This document shows, piece after piece, positions 1-8,311 of a stretch of 12,091 nt of DNA. The DNA is from an archaeon (GTDB lineage Archaea > Asgardarchaeota > Hermodarchaeia > Hermodarchaeales > Hermodarchaeaceae). The notes below the pieces were generated by a model that saw only the letters and a program-made list of their open reading frames with translations, made no database searches and had not been told where the DNA came from. Positions within the stretch are counted from its first letter, which is position 1. Every line of letters starts with the position of its first letter. A program made the position numbers and the translations under genes. The stretch lies in assembly GCA_016550425.1 (NCBI GenBank), contig JABXGS010000016.1, forward strand, positions 1 through 12,091. The letters are read 5' to 3'.

Positions 1-1
1 A

Positions 2-3000
2 AACTTTGATGGGTCTGGTGTTCAGCTCCTTTGGTTCCGCAAACTCGTTAATACTCCCTTCATTTACTATTGGGGAATCAATCAAGTAGAAAACCTGAAT
101 ATTCATGGCAAGCAGTTTTGTGAAAATCTCATACACTGGTTAATCCGTCCAACCCTTCAACAACGGCTCGGAAACACGCTTTCCAATTGGCAATTACCCT
201 CGAATGTAACCGAAGGATACTGGAAGATCCAAGGTGCTGGTGGGTTTGGGTATCCGCTTGAGCCATCGCTTCGCTTCTCGTATTATGTGACCAACTTGGT
301 TGAATCCTTTGATTTAGCTGTGAACATCTCCAGTTTTGCATCATGGCTAAATACCTGTTATAATCCTCTTCTCGGTTTCTTTGAAGATTTAGCAAGTTCA
401 CAGCTCAACGATCGTTGCATGACCACAGCCATGGGTGTTCTCATGGCTAAGGATTTGAATATCCTTGACCAATTTAACCAGACCCAAATCAGCGCGTATC
501 TAGCTTCATGTCAAGATGCTATTTCAGGAGGCTTCTTCACTGAAATCGACGCACAACAGACCACCCTAGCCGCGACCAGTTTTGCGCTAGAAAGCCTATC
601 AGCTCTTGACCAACTTAGTGCCATTGATGTTCAGGCTGCACTCGACTTTGTGGTTGCCTGTCAAGAGCTTAATCCCCTAGATTCTGAATACGGTGGCTTC
701 TATTCCTCAGCGAGTGGTAGCTTCAGCGCAAGCCTGATTGACACTCTGCATGCACTCAAGGCTCTTGTTCAACTTGAAGCACTAGATGCCATCAATCAAA
801 CGGCGCTTCTTCTTTTCCTTGCTAACTGTGAGGAACCAATAGGAAGCAGTGTCTTCGATACAAAATATTCCATGGACTCAGATGAGTGGATACTTGGCAC
901 TTCTTGTGCTCTCCAAATCCTTTCTATTCTTGGTAAATTACCCATATACAATTCGAGTGCTAGTCGCACCTATATTCTAACAAATCAATTTCCTAACGGA
1001 GGATGGGGACGGGGTGATTTGCTTCATGATTTTCACAATTCACCCGATGAAACTTGGTACGGTGCCCAAGCGCTAGCCTTGACTGGCGGATTAGGCACTA
1101 CTGAACCTACTCTACTCGAATATCTAACTCATTGTTTAACGGGCTGGGGTGGGGCAACTGAACCGGTTATTTTTGGTGATTTTTTATCAAGCGTTGATAT
1201 AATCCTAATTTTATGGCAGGTTGACGGGTTGAACTTTTTGAACCTTTCAGCCTTTCTGAGCTATCTGGATAATTGTTGGTCCACAAGTCGCAGCTCTTTT
1301 GTAGCCCATCAACTTCCATCTTCTATAGGAATCGACACGGATAGTCCAACACCTGATCGTATCGTCTTGGAAACGGGTACCTTCGGACCGCTCTATCACT
1401 ATGGGTATAGCCAATTGATGGCAAAACTAGGGCTAAATTATGAACCTTGGACAACACGAGCCTTTCATATTCGACAAGAAATCGAAGCCTGCCAAACAAC
1501 AGCTTCAGAATATACAGGAATGTTGGGAATTCATCATCTCTATGTTGGTCACGAAAGTGATCTAACTTTCCGTTTCGATACAACCTGCTGGAATTTATTA
1601 GCCCATCAAGGGCTAGGTGGACTACCCACAGACCTGAATAATGCATCAGCAATACTTGCCTACCTAACCAGCTGCTTACAAGATAATGCAACTCATCAAT
1701 ATTTCCAAGACCTAGCCCATCCGATTTTTCTGCCTGCTCAATGGCGAGCTGCTGATGAGTATCTCGCTGAAACCTGGCTTGGGCTACGCGCTTATGCCTA
1801 TCTGAATCCTTCCCTTTCGGGTCTCAATGGAGATAAACTAGCGATGTTCGCTAAGCAGTACATCCACGGGAATGCATCTTTGATTAGCGTCTATTATGCC
1901 ACCGAAATCTTGTATTTCCTGGTTGAAATGGGACTCAATCCTAATGCCTTCCAAGGTCCTGATTGGTCAATCATTCATAACCGGCTTCTCGCCGCCTTTT
2001 CCTATGAAGGATTAGTCACAGAACCACTTCTTCCTAAAGGCAAATGGATCCCATACCTGATCAGCTTAGGGCTCGAACTAGTTCAACGCATGAATCTTCT
2101 CTCTTATCTGGATGTTAGCCCAATCCTACATCTCACGCAAATCTCGTCTCCTCTTGGCACTGTTGCTCTTGGTGACCCTTTCGCTCTATCAGCAACAGTA
2201 ATCGAAACAAGATGGGGACAACTGCCGGAAAAAATTCAAATCCAAACCCTCCTCTTCAACACCACCTTTCTCAGTTCTTGTGGGATTAATCCTCCTGGCT
2301 CATTCATGCTTCAAGAGCTCATTCCAGTCAATCTAAACGCCCTAGGTCCTCAGAACCTCACACTTCTCGCCTTTTCCCCCGGCTCAATTCCTGCTTATTC
2401 GATTACATCAAGTTTCTGTACAGGATGGGGTGTTCTTTCCCTCAATACTACCTTTGTGCCTGGAACCTTGGTTCCCCGAAGCATTCCGCTCAATGTCACG
2501 ATCAATGTTGGACTCGCAGGCGCGAGTTTGCCCCAATACCCCATTGCAAATGGAGAAGTTGTACTGACATTATTAACAACATCAGTAACCTATACTGCAA
2601 GCTATGCCGGTTCGAGCCAGTATCACGTATCCATTCCAACACAAAATCTTGAACCTACCAGCCACATTCTCCACGTCAATGCCAGTGTACCTTACTGTAA
2701 TTTCCACACTAAGACAACTCAAATTATGGTAATAGTGTTTGATACCACATTACTCGTAGAGAATATCCTGCCAGAAACTCCAGTTCTGTTTGATCCTGTG
2801 GCCATAGAAATTAGTCTCAATAATGAAAGTGGCACGAAGCTCACAGGCTTTAGGGTCACTTTTAACTTTACTCGGCCAGGTGATTCCATTCCCTATCATT
2901 CTGACAGCTTAACCACAAATCAAACCGGTCTTGCACTGGGCTCCTGGACACCTGACAAAGTAGGACAATGGCAAATTAGTGTAAAATTTGCTGAGTGCGA

Positions 3001-4204
3001 AATGTATAATGCCTCTCAGACAACCACAATGATTCAAGTTAGTCGTCGTCCCCTTGCATGTACTATCAACATATTACCCTCCTCCACATTTTTCATCGGC
3101 AACCAAACCAATTTTCAAATCAAGGTCTCAGATGCTCTCAATGGATCTCTCCTACCCAATCTACTAGTGGGTCTCTACGAAGGTGAAGTCCTCTTAGTAA
3201 CCGCTTCAACCGATATGTGGGGTGAAGCTAATTGCCAATGGATCGCAGGTGGTTCTCTCGGATACCGGGACTTACACCTTATGATCACTGAAACCAGTAC
3301 ACATGACTCCTGGGTATCCTCATCACTCCAAGTTCTCCTTCGGGATACCACCTCCCTTTCCGTCTCAAGCAACTCAACATCTGTCTATGCCGGCGACACT
3401 ATCTTCATCGAACTCACTATCACCACAGGTATGTCTCTCACTCCCAATGGCACTGCCGCTCTTTACTGGGATGGAGTATTGCGACAGCATGTCACCATCT
3501 CTAACGGTTATGGTGAAATCACACTCACAACACAGTATACTGAAATCACCGGTGAGCATCTAATCATTGTCCTCTTCGGGCAACTGGACGCTCCGGATAT
3601 CTATCATGAAAGCCAGGCAACATTACTCATAACATTACAAGGAGTTATACTACCAACACTCAAACTCACAGTTACCCCCCTAGAGATAGAAGATATTCTT
3701 TTGCAGCCAACTCTCCAAATAGAAGTTCAATTGTCTTATACTAACGAAACTCTTTCTTTAGGTCTTGTAGCCAATCTAACCGTGCAATTACTTAGTCAAG
3801 ATACCACCCTCCTCGACACTTTTATAATCAAAACAGATTCCATGGGCATCGGTCAACTAACAATAATGACACCCCAACCTGGAATCTACACTATCACGGT
3901 TCGCTTCGAAGGACAACGTGGATTTGTTCCTTGTCAGGCGACAACCCCCTTATTAGTTCGAAATCCCCTGAACCGTATCGGAGGCGTTGATACTTCCCTT
4001 CTCATTTGGTCCCTCATCGTAATGATATTCGGAGTAATAATAGGTGCTTTCTTATTCATACGTCAGCAGAAGCGGCTTAATGACTTCTTAAGCCGCATTC
4101 GTCCTTCTCAGAAAACCATACTTGAGTCATCTCATGAATTACTCCAATTTCTTACTAATCAACCCGGTGAAACGAGCTCCACTGATTCACTGGATGATGA
4201 TTAA
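2..4204 (+). CDS. Giant surface protein, 5'-truncated: Rossmann-like end, prenyltransferase-beta-like toroids, Ig-like domains, C-terminal anchor
   Basis: The frame is open to the left edge, so the true start lies outside the window; a GTG at 287 is only an internal codon. Numbering from nt 2, 1400 residues are visible. Residues 1-60 resemble the end of a Rossmann/DUF4350-like domain (WGINQ, then CENLIHWLI). Residues about 71-430 form a toroid-type repeat array: a pattern of hydrophobic-L-x-x-C recurs about every 50 residues (C119, C170, C220, C276, C378, C425), often followed by Q and GGF/GGW, as in geranylgeranyltransferase beta subunits. Residues 460-715 look like a second helical toroid (C497, C558). 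Residues 720-1325 are beta-rich, with about five or six Ig-like domains; the one at about 1115-1195 resembles bacterial Ig-like domain 3. A membrane helix spans about 1330-1353, followed by a 47-residue tail ending in SLDDD. Many N-x-S/T sequons support an outside location. No DxC/His zinc triad of prenyltransferases is evident, so catalysis is unlikely. A scaffold, adhesin or binding role is inferred. Confidence 0.85.
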   Translation, partial: NFDGSGVQLLWFRKLVNTPFIYYWGINQVENLNIHGKQFCENLIHWLIRPTLQQRLGNTLSNWQLPSNVTEGYWKIQGAGGFGYPLEPSLRFSYYVTNLVESFDLAVNISSFASWLNTCYNPLLGFFEDLASSQLNDRCMTTAMGVLMAKDLNILDQFNQTQISAYLASCQDAISGGFFTEIDAQQTTLAATSFALESLSALDQLSAIDVQAALDFVVACQELNPLDSEYGGFYSSASGSFSASLIDTLHALKALVQLEALDAINQTALLLFLANCEEPIGSSVFDTKYSMDSDEWILGTSCALQILSILGKLPIYNSSASRTYILTNQFPNGGWGRGDLLHDFHNSPDETWYGAQALALTGGLGTTEPTLLEYLTHCLTGWGGATEPVIFGDFLSSVDIILILWQVDGLNFLNLSAFLSYLDNCWSTSRSSFVAHQLPSSIGIDTDSPTPDRIVLETGTFGPLYHYGYSQLMAKLGLNYEPWTTRAFHIRQEIEACQTTASEYTGMLGIHHLYVGHESDLTFRFDTTCWNLLAHQGLGGLPTDLNNASAILAYLTSCLQDNATHQYFQDLAHPIFLPAQWRAADEYLAETWLGLRAYAYLNPSLSGLNGDKLAMFAKQYIHGNASLISVYYATEILYFLVEMGLNPNAFQGPDWSIIHNRLLAAFSYEGLVTEPLLPKGKWIPYLISLGLELVQRMNLLSYLDVSPILHLTQISSPLGTVALGDPFALSATVIETRWGQLPEKIQIQTLLFNTTFLSSCGINPPGSFMLQELIPVNLNALGPQNLTLLAFSPGSIPAYSITSSFCTGWGVLSLNTTFVPGTLVPRSIPLNVTINVGLAGASLPQYPIANGEVVLTLLTTSVTYTASYAGSSQYHVSIPTQNLEPTSHILHVNASVPYCNFHTKTTQIMVIVFDTTLLVENILPETPVLFDPVAIEISLNNESGTKLTGFRVTFNFTRPGDSIPYHSDSLTTNQTGLALGSWTPDKVGQWQISVKFAECEMYNASQTTTMIQVSRRPLACTINILPSSTFFIGNQTNFQIKVSDALNGSLLPNLLVGLYEGEVLLVTASTDMWGEANCQWIAGGSLGYRDLHLMITETSTHDSWVSSSLQVLLRDTTSLSVSSNSTSVYAGDTIFIELTITTGMSLTPNGTAALYWDGVLRQHVTISNGYGEITLTTQYTEITGEHLIIVLFGQLDAPDIYHESQATLLITLQGVILPTLKLTVTPLEIEDILLQPTLQIEVQLSYTNETLSLGLVANLTVQLLSQDTTLLDTFIIKTDSMGIGQLTIMTPQPGIYTITVRFEGQRGFVPCQATTPLLVRNPLNRIGGVDTSLLIWSLIVMIFGVIIGAFLFIRQQKRLNDFLSRIRPSQKTILESSHELLQFLTNQPGETSSTDSLDDD

Positions 4205-4205
4205 A

Positions 4206-4622
4206 ATGTCCAAACAGTACAAAGTAATCCAATGCCCCCATTGTTTAGAATACGCCTACATCCCAGATATAGTACCCAGTAACTTCTGCCCGCGATGTAA
4301 AGTAAAAATCGCGCTTCACGAATTACACGGAACTTTAGTCATTAGTGCCAAAGAAGCAAAAAAGCAGATTCAACAAAAACAATACGTCTTTCAAGGAATA
4401 ATACCCCAGGGAACAGATCTTCGTCCAACAAAGCAAATTCTCCAGCTTCTTCGCTCCCATTACTTAGATACTCCAAAATGGTTACCTGTCCAAGAGGTAT
4501 TTCGACGTTCAATTGAAGCTGGGCTCATTCCAAAAGAAGTGCAAGAGGCAATTAAAACCCTCCATGCTGAAGGCTTTCTAGAGAAAAGGGAAGATACCAT
4601 CCGTATCATCCCACTCACTTAA
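4206..4622 (+). CDS. Zinc-ribbon plus winged-helix protein (DUF5817/DUF1922-like)
   Basis: This 138-residue soluble protein starts with a zinc ribbon: C10-P-H-C13 and C28-P-R-C31 (C-x2-C-x14-C-x2-C). A short helix follows (ISAKEAKKQI), then a C-terminal segment of about 65 residues (73-138) patterned like a winged helix (EVFRRSIEAGLIPKEVQEAI, then LHAEGFLEKRE). The layout of ribbon, KAL-type helix and winged helix recalls the small archaeal DUF5817/DUF1922 proteins, whose role is not established; a nucleic-acid or protein-binding role is inferred. The ATG at 4206 lies one base after the upstream stop (TAAaATG), so translation is probably coupled to the surface-protein gene. In-frame ATGs at 4194 and 4197 would overlap that gene, and no clear ribosome binding site chooses between them. 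T-runs after the stop (4623-4627 and 4701-4706) may end the transcript. Confidence 0.85.
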   Translation: MSKQYKVIQCPHCLEYAYIPDIVPSNFCPRCKVKIALHELHGTLVISAKEAKKQIQQKQYVFQGIIPQGTDLRPTKQILQLLRSHYLDTPKWLPVQEVFRRSIEAGLIPKEVQEAIKTLHAEGFLEKREDTIRIIPLT

Positions 4623-4683
4623 TTTTTCTGAACAAAACTGATACTTCTCCTCTAGTCTATCTAAGCAAAAAACCAGCTCATAC

Positions 4684-4692
4684 ATATTTAAA
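4684..4692 (+). promoter_or_regulatory. TATA-like element, distal
   Basis: ATATTTAAA lies about 100 bases before the peptidase start, in the 171-base gap after the zinc-ribbon gene. It resembles an archaeal TATA box, but its distance makes it a weaker candidate than the element at 4754. It could give a longer leader or be a chance A/T run. Confidence 0.25.
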
Positions 4693-4753
4693 CATCGGAT
4701 TTTTTCGCCAAGATTCTCTCCTGTAGCCCGAGTAACATTGCTCACCATAACGC

Positions 4754-4760
4754 ATATAAA
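4754..4760 (+). promoter_or_regulatory. Probable TATA box of the M28 peptidase operon
   Basis: ATATAAA lies 34 bases before the ATG at 4794. Archaeal transcription usually starts 25-30 bases after such a box, which would give a leader of roughly 10 bases. This fits the absence of a convincing Shine-Dalgarno sequence in front of this gene. Confidence 0.45.
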
Positions 4761-4793
4761 CGAACCAAATTTCGCCAGGGTAGCGAAGAACCC

Positions 4794-7700
4794 ATGAGGC
4801 GAGTCACAGTTCTTTCGCTGGTATTCATTTGTCTGCTGCTTAGTAGTATCACCTCAATGCTACCTTTCACAGAACCGTGTTTTTCTGTGTCTCTTACAAC
4901 CCCTAATGCTTGGTCACAAGTCGCGGCTCTGCCCTCTCTGAATTCCTGCTCTGTTTCTCCACCCGTATTGTCCCCTCCATCCGTCGCTTATCTGACCAAT
5001 AGTTCAAGTCTAGCCTACTGGCAACGAGAAATGGCCACTTGCGTAAATTCGACACGTCTAATGGGTCTTCTCACTTTCCTTGCTGGATATAATAGTAGAC
5101 ATCCCTTCCATCCGGATGCAAATGCTTCAATTGATTTTATTGCATCATATCTAATGTCGATTGGAACTTCATTCGTTAGTGACTGGTTTTGCATCCCTAA
5201 AGCCACATGGACAGGAACTACATTCATCTACCAGAATTTCTGGACACGGAATCTCTATGTTACTCCCTGGAGCATTAATACCTCGGCCTCCACAATAATA
5301 ATCACTTGTCACCTCGATTCTGCCCGGTATGACTTGCTAGGTCTATCAACCACCATTGCTCATGGGGCTAATGATAATGCTGCTGGGATTGCAACCCTAC
5401 TTGAAGCCTTACATATCCTTGTTGCCTGCCCTGGATCCTTCAATAAGTGGAATGTGTTATTTGCATTTTTAGGGGGTGAAGAAGGAAACGGGACCCAATC
5501 CTTATGGGGCTCAAACCAACTCCTCTCTCATGGTCTTCTCACGCTAGGCATCAACCCATCAACAGCATTTATCTTAAATATCGATGAAATTGCATATGCT
5601 GGGCTCGTCTGGCCCACCATCCTTGCCCTATACTATTTTTCCGGTGATTATGTTTCCCCTCTTCAGCAAAGCCTTCTCGAAACATCAGTGAATCTGAACA
5701 TTCCACTAGTCGATACGCAAACTCCACGAATTGAAACCATTGAGGACCTCCACCACGATTTTGGTTGGTGCATCTCCGAATGGACCTTTCATACCAATGG
5801 AATTCCTGCTATCACTATATCAACTAATCAATATCCGGATCCATACAAACATTCTCTCTATGATGGAGTGTCACACTGCAAGCTCATTAACCTCATAAAT
5901 ACGACTCAACTAATCCTTGGTCTTGTTTTCGATTTTGTCTTTGATCTGCCTCCCACACCTCCGAATAAATCAGCGGATTGGGTTCCGGTTTTCAAGGAAA
6001 TCGCAAACATTACAATCACTGATTACTTAGACCCACGACTGGGAAAATATCAAGCCCTAATCATTGATCCTTTAGTCTTCACTAATGATGCAATGATTCT
6101 ACACTTAACACGACATTCCCTTCCTCTCCTTGCTTTGGGTAAGGGGGGTGCTTTATTTTTACACCATTCTGCACATCTCACCTTTACAGATCTTGGTGCG
6201 AATCTGCTAACAGTGAATGGGCTCAAAGTATTTCACCCGGTCATACAGAGTTCTTCACTCCTTAATGGTGCAGCTGCCCAGTTATTCCGAAATTGCTCAA
6301 CTGTTCACGCAGTTTCAGTCCACAACTCAAGTCTCGTCTTAGTAGGGAATACAATCTGGTCATCGCTAGCTTATTTTCCTCCGGCATTAACATCGATTCC
6401 GGTTCTTTTCTTAGGGCCCAATTTACCAAACACCCCAACTGTACAGACAATTGCAGAAAACGGACTAGCCTGGCTTATTGAACATAAAATGATGGGAATC
6501 GGACTAGGACTCGACCAACAAGAACCAGTCGTAGGAAGGACTCTAACACTCTATATATTCGTTGGCGATTTCACCAATTGGACGGGTCTTACAGATCAAC
6601 TAGTCCACCTCAACCTGACAGTCCAAGGGACCTCAATGGAATTCCAGGTTATCACAAATGGTTCAGGGGTTGCGTCTGTCTCACTCTTTTTAAAAGTCCC
6701 ACTGCCCTACTTGATTCACGCACACTCCGCATTGGAGCTAGAAGGTTGGTTTCTCTTTGTTCCCCGCTCATTATGCTCAGCACACCTCGAATATCTTCCA
6801 TCTATCCCACAGGGTGAACTTCTCACAATTTTTTGTAAAATTAACTCCTCTTGGATGTCCACAGTATACGTAAACCTCAGTCTCAGTGCTGAAGAGGTTG
6901 GATTCACATCTATACCCAATCTCTTACTCATTCCAGGTGAAAACGTCTTTCATATTACACTTGAAATACAGCCAAGCTGCACACCACGCACTTATAACCT
7001 CTCTCTCCAGATTTCAACTTCCTCACTACTCTTACTGGCCGACCACGTTCCCCTCATTGTTGAACCTGCCTTCATCCTTACAGTTCTTGAAAAGCCCGAA
7101 TCTACCCTGCAGAATCAACTTTTCTCAGTCATGGTGAATCTCACCAACTTAGGAACCCAAACCCGTATCTTTGACATTATGGCAGATTCGAATTTCTTGG
7201 GATTCACCCAAGTCATCGTCCAAAGTAACACGACCCGATCAATCATCCTCCAACTCCAATATGTCCCCACGGCAATCATGGATACCGGCATTCGTTCATT
7301 ATCCCTCGCTCTGTACTCGAGTGACCAACGAATCCTTGCTGTTGAAAGTCCAATTTATGTTGGCTATTCCACAGTGAACACCATTCTCACTCTGCTACCT
7401 CCTGCATTTCTAATCGCACTCTGTATTATTGGGATTTGCTGGTTAAGAAATGGAAAACGTTCTCAGCACCAAAACCAGGCTAATACCTCTCAATCTCCCC
7501 GGTTCGTTCTCCCGGGAGATCAGGGAATGCAAATTCATTGGGGAACAAGTAAAGATGATGCCGAACACCAATTCCGCCTTACTCCTCAAATAAAGCACGA
7601 ACTAGCGCAGGTTATCCAGAAGTTAGAATTAACTAAGAGTGGCAAGAACCGCTATTCCAATGACCGCGTAGTCCTTGCCTGGGAAAAGAAAGGACAAGAA

Positions 7701-7811
7701 CTTCATATCCTATTACAAGGTAATAACAGAGAACTCATTCAACCGCTATTCAAAATACTCTCAGAATCAACTTTCACACAGAAGGAAGCAGGTGATCACA
7801 GTGAACCTTAA
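4794..7811 (+). CDS. Membrane-anchored M28-family zinc peptidase with Rossmann-like and Ig-like domains
   Basis: This 1005-residue protein starts with a signal peptide (MRR, hydrophobic 5-20). Residues about 80-385 form an M28 (aminopeptidase Y/PSMA-type) catalytic domain with every expected metal or catalytic residue: H173 and D175 in HLDS, D194 in ANDNAAG, E229/E230 in GGEEGN, D264 in LNIDE and H353 in KHSLYDG. It should therefore be an active two-zinc exopeptidase acting outside the cell; the substrate is unknown. Residues about 395-565 look Rossmann-like, ending in a segment (LFLGPN, then AENGLAWLIEH) similar to the start of the protein at 2-4204. Residues 575-860 are beta-rich, Ig-like and carry many N-x-S/T sequons. 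A membrane helix spans about 863-884. The cytoplasmic tail of about 120 residues (886-1005) has a mixed alpha/beta pattern I do not recognise; it is long for a mere anchor. The ATG at 4794 is chosen because the signal peptide follows directly. The next gene overlaps its 3' end by 11 bases. Confidence 0.92.
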   Translation: MRRVTVLSLVFICLLLSSITSMLPFTEPCFSVSLTTPNAWSQVAALPSLNSCSVSPPVLSPPSVAYLTNSSSLAYWQREMATCVNSTRLMGLLTFLAGYNSRHPFHPDANASIDFIASYLMSIGTSFVSDWFCIPKATWTGTTFIYQNFWTRNLYVTPWSINTSASTIIITCHLDSARYDLLGLSTTIAHGANDNAAGIATLLEALHILVACPGSFNKWNVLFAFLGGEEGNGTQSLWGSNQLLSHGLLTLGINPSTAFILNIDEIAYAGLVWPTILALYYFSGDYVSPLQQSLLETSVNLNIPLVDTQTPRIETIEDLHHDFGWCISEWTFHTNGIPAITISTNQYPDPYKHSLYDGVSHCKLINLINTTQLILGLVFDFVFDLPPTPPNKSADWVPVFKEIANITITDYLDPRLGKYQALIIDPLVFTNDAMILHLTRHSLPLLALGKGGALFLHHSAHLTFTDLGANLLTVNGLKVFHPVIQSSSLLNGAAAQLFRNCSTVHAVSVHNSSLVLVGNTIWSSLAYFPPALTSIPVLFLGPNLPNTPTVQTIAENGLAWLIEHKMMGIGLGLDQQEPVVGRTLTLYIFVGDFTNWTGLTDQLVHLNLTVQGTSMEFQVITNGSGVASVSLFLKVPLPYLIHAHSALELEGWFLFVPRSLCSAHLEYLPSIPQGELLTIFCKINSSWMSTVYVNLSLSAEEVGFTSIPNLLLIPGENVFHITLEIQPSCTPRTYNLSLQISTSSLLLLADHVPLIVEPAFILTVLEKPESTLQNQLFSVMVNLTNLGTQTRIFDIMADSNFLGFTQVIVQSNTTRSIILQLQYVPTAIMDTGIRSLSLALYSSDQRILAVESPIYVGYSTVNTILTLLPPAFLIALCIIGICWLRNGKRSQHQNQANTSQSPRFVLPGDQGMQIHWGTSKDDAEHQFRLTPQIKHELAQVIQKLELTKSGKNRYSNDRVVLAWEKKGQELHILLQGNNRELIQPLFKILSESTFTQKEAGDHSEP
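7790..7796 (+). promoter_or_regulatory. Ribosome binding site deciding the start of the small membrane protein
   Basis: AGGTGAT matches the archaeal anti-Shine-Dalgarno sequence and lies four bases before GTG 7801. A second purine run, AAGGAAG (7782-7788), lies before another in-frame GTG at 7792. The AGGTGAT spacing favours 7801, though 7792 is possible. Confidence 0.6.
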
Positions 7812-8301
7812 CTGCTCCTCGCTACTCACAATGGTGATTCTGTTTATCTTTTTTCTTGAGATTATCATCACTCTGCGAATCTATCGAAAATATCGAAGCC
7901 ACCACAAATCCAAAACCCTACAAAATCAATCCTTTCTAATAATTGAAAATCCATCCCAGTCACGCCAAAAAATCCCAACGGACCAACCCATTTCAGATTT
8001 CGATCCACAACTCTCTAGACTCCTTCTCACTGATTTAGCCCAATCTTCCTCTAAGCAGGGCAATCACCGGTTCAATTCCAGTATATGTCTACTCAGTGTC
8101 TTCACTGTTACCTTTCTTCTCATCAATTATTCTCTTCGCCCTTTTATCTATGCTTGGACCCTTCTTCTTGTTCCCATCATCATCCCGCTCCCGTTCCTTG
8201 TCCTTCCTGCACTCTTCGAATTGAAGTCCTACACAACACTTGGCAGTCTACTATTTGGACTGGGATTTGGAGCTGTTGTTCTTCTCTTATTTTTAGAGTG
8301 A
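7801..8301 (+). CDS. Small four-helix membrane protein of unknown function
   Basis: With the GTG at 7801 this is 166 residues. A first membrane helix lies at about 8-27 and is followed by a basic stretch (RIYRKYRSHHK). About 55 polar, helix-poor residues come next, then three closely spaced helices at about 94-112, 115-138 and 146-164; the protein ends almost inside the last helix (LLLFLE). I do not recognise a family. The gene overlaps the end of the peptidase gene by 11 bases and has a strong Shine-Dalgarno sequence inside it, so the two are surely co-transcribed. A helper or membrane partner of the anchored peptidase is the natural inference. Alternative starts are GTG 7792 and ATG 7831; the latter would remove only the first seven to ten polar residues. 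Confidence 0.75.
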   Translation: MNLNCSSLLTMVILFIFFLEIIITLRIYRKYRSHHKSKTLQNQSFLIIENPSQSRQKIPTDQPISDFDPQLSRLLLTDLAQSSSKQGNHRFNSSICLLSVFTVTFLLINYSLRPFIYAWTLLLVPIIIPLPFLVLPALFELKSYTTLGSLLFGLGFGAVVLLLFLE

Positions 8302-8311
8302 AACGAAAATG

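Noticed and set aside
287..289. GTG as the start of the giant surface protein
   Set aside because: The same frame stays open through all 95 codons to the left edge and those codons read as a plausible folded domain, so the gene is truncated by the window rather than starting here.
211..1280. An active protein prenyltransferase
   Set aside because: No DxC plus His zinc ligands are seen at the expected places, and the downstream membrane anchor and sequons point to an extracellular location, away from prenyl-diphosphate substrates.
1323..1691. Minus-strand reading frame of 122 codons
   Set aside because: It lies opposite the toroid repeats of the large plus-strand gene, has no ribosome binding site and no protein-like pattern; the plus-strand frame explains this DNA.
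3303..3563. Alternative-frame plus-strand and minus-strand frames within the Ig-like region
   Set aside because: They are rich in Ser, Pro and His as expected for frame-shifted readings, while the main frame gives clear Ig-like patterns.
4122..4205. An earlier start for the zinc-ribbon protein
   Set aside because: The 28 codons from 4122 overlap the end of the upstream gene and read as unstructured sequence; the zinc ribbon fits a start at 4206.
7675..7800. N-terminal extension of the small membrane protein from ATG 7675
   Set aside because: It would overlap the peptidase by more than 130 bases with a highly basic, low-complexity extension, while AGGTGAT at 7790 marks a start at 7801.
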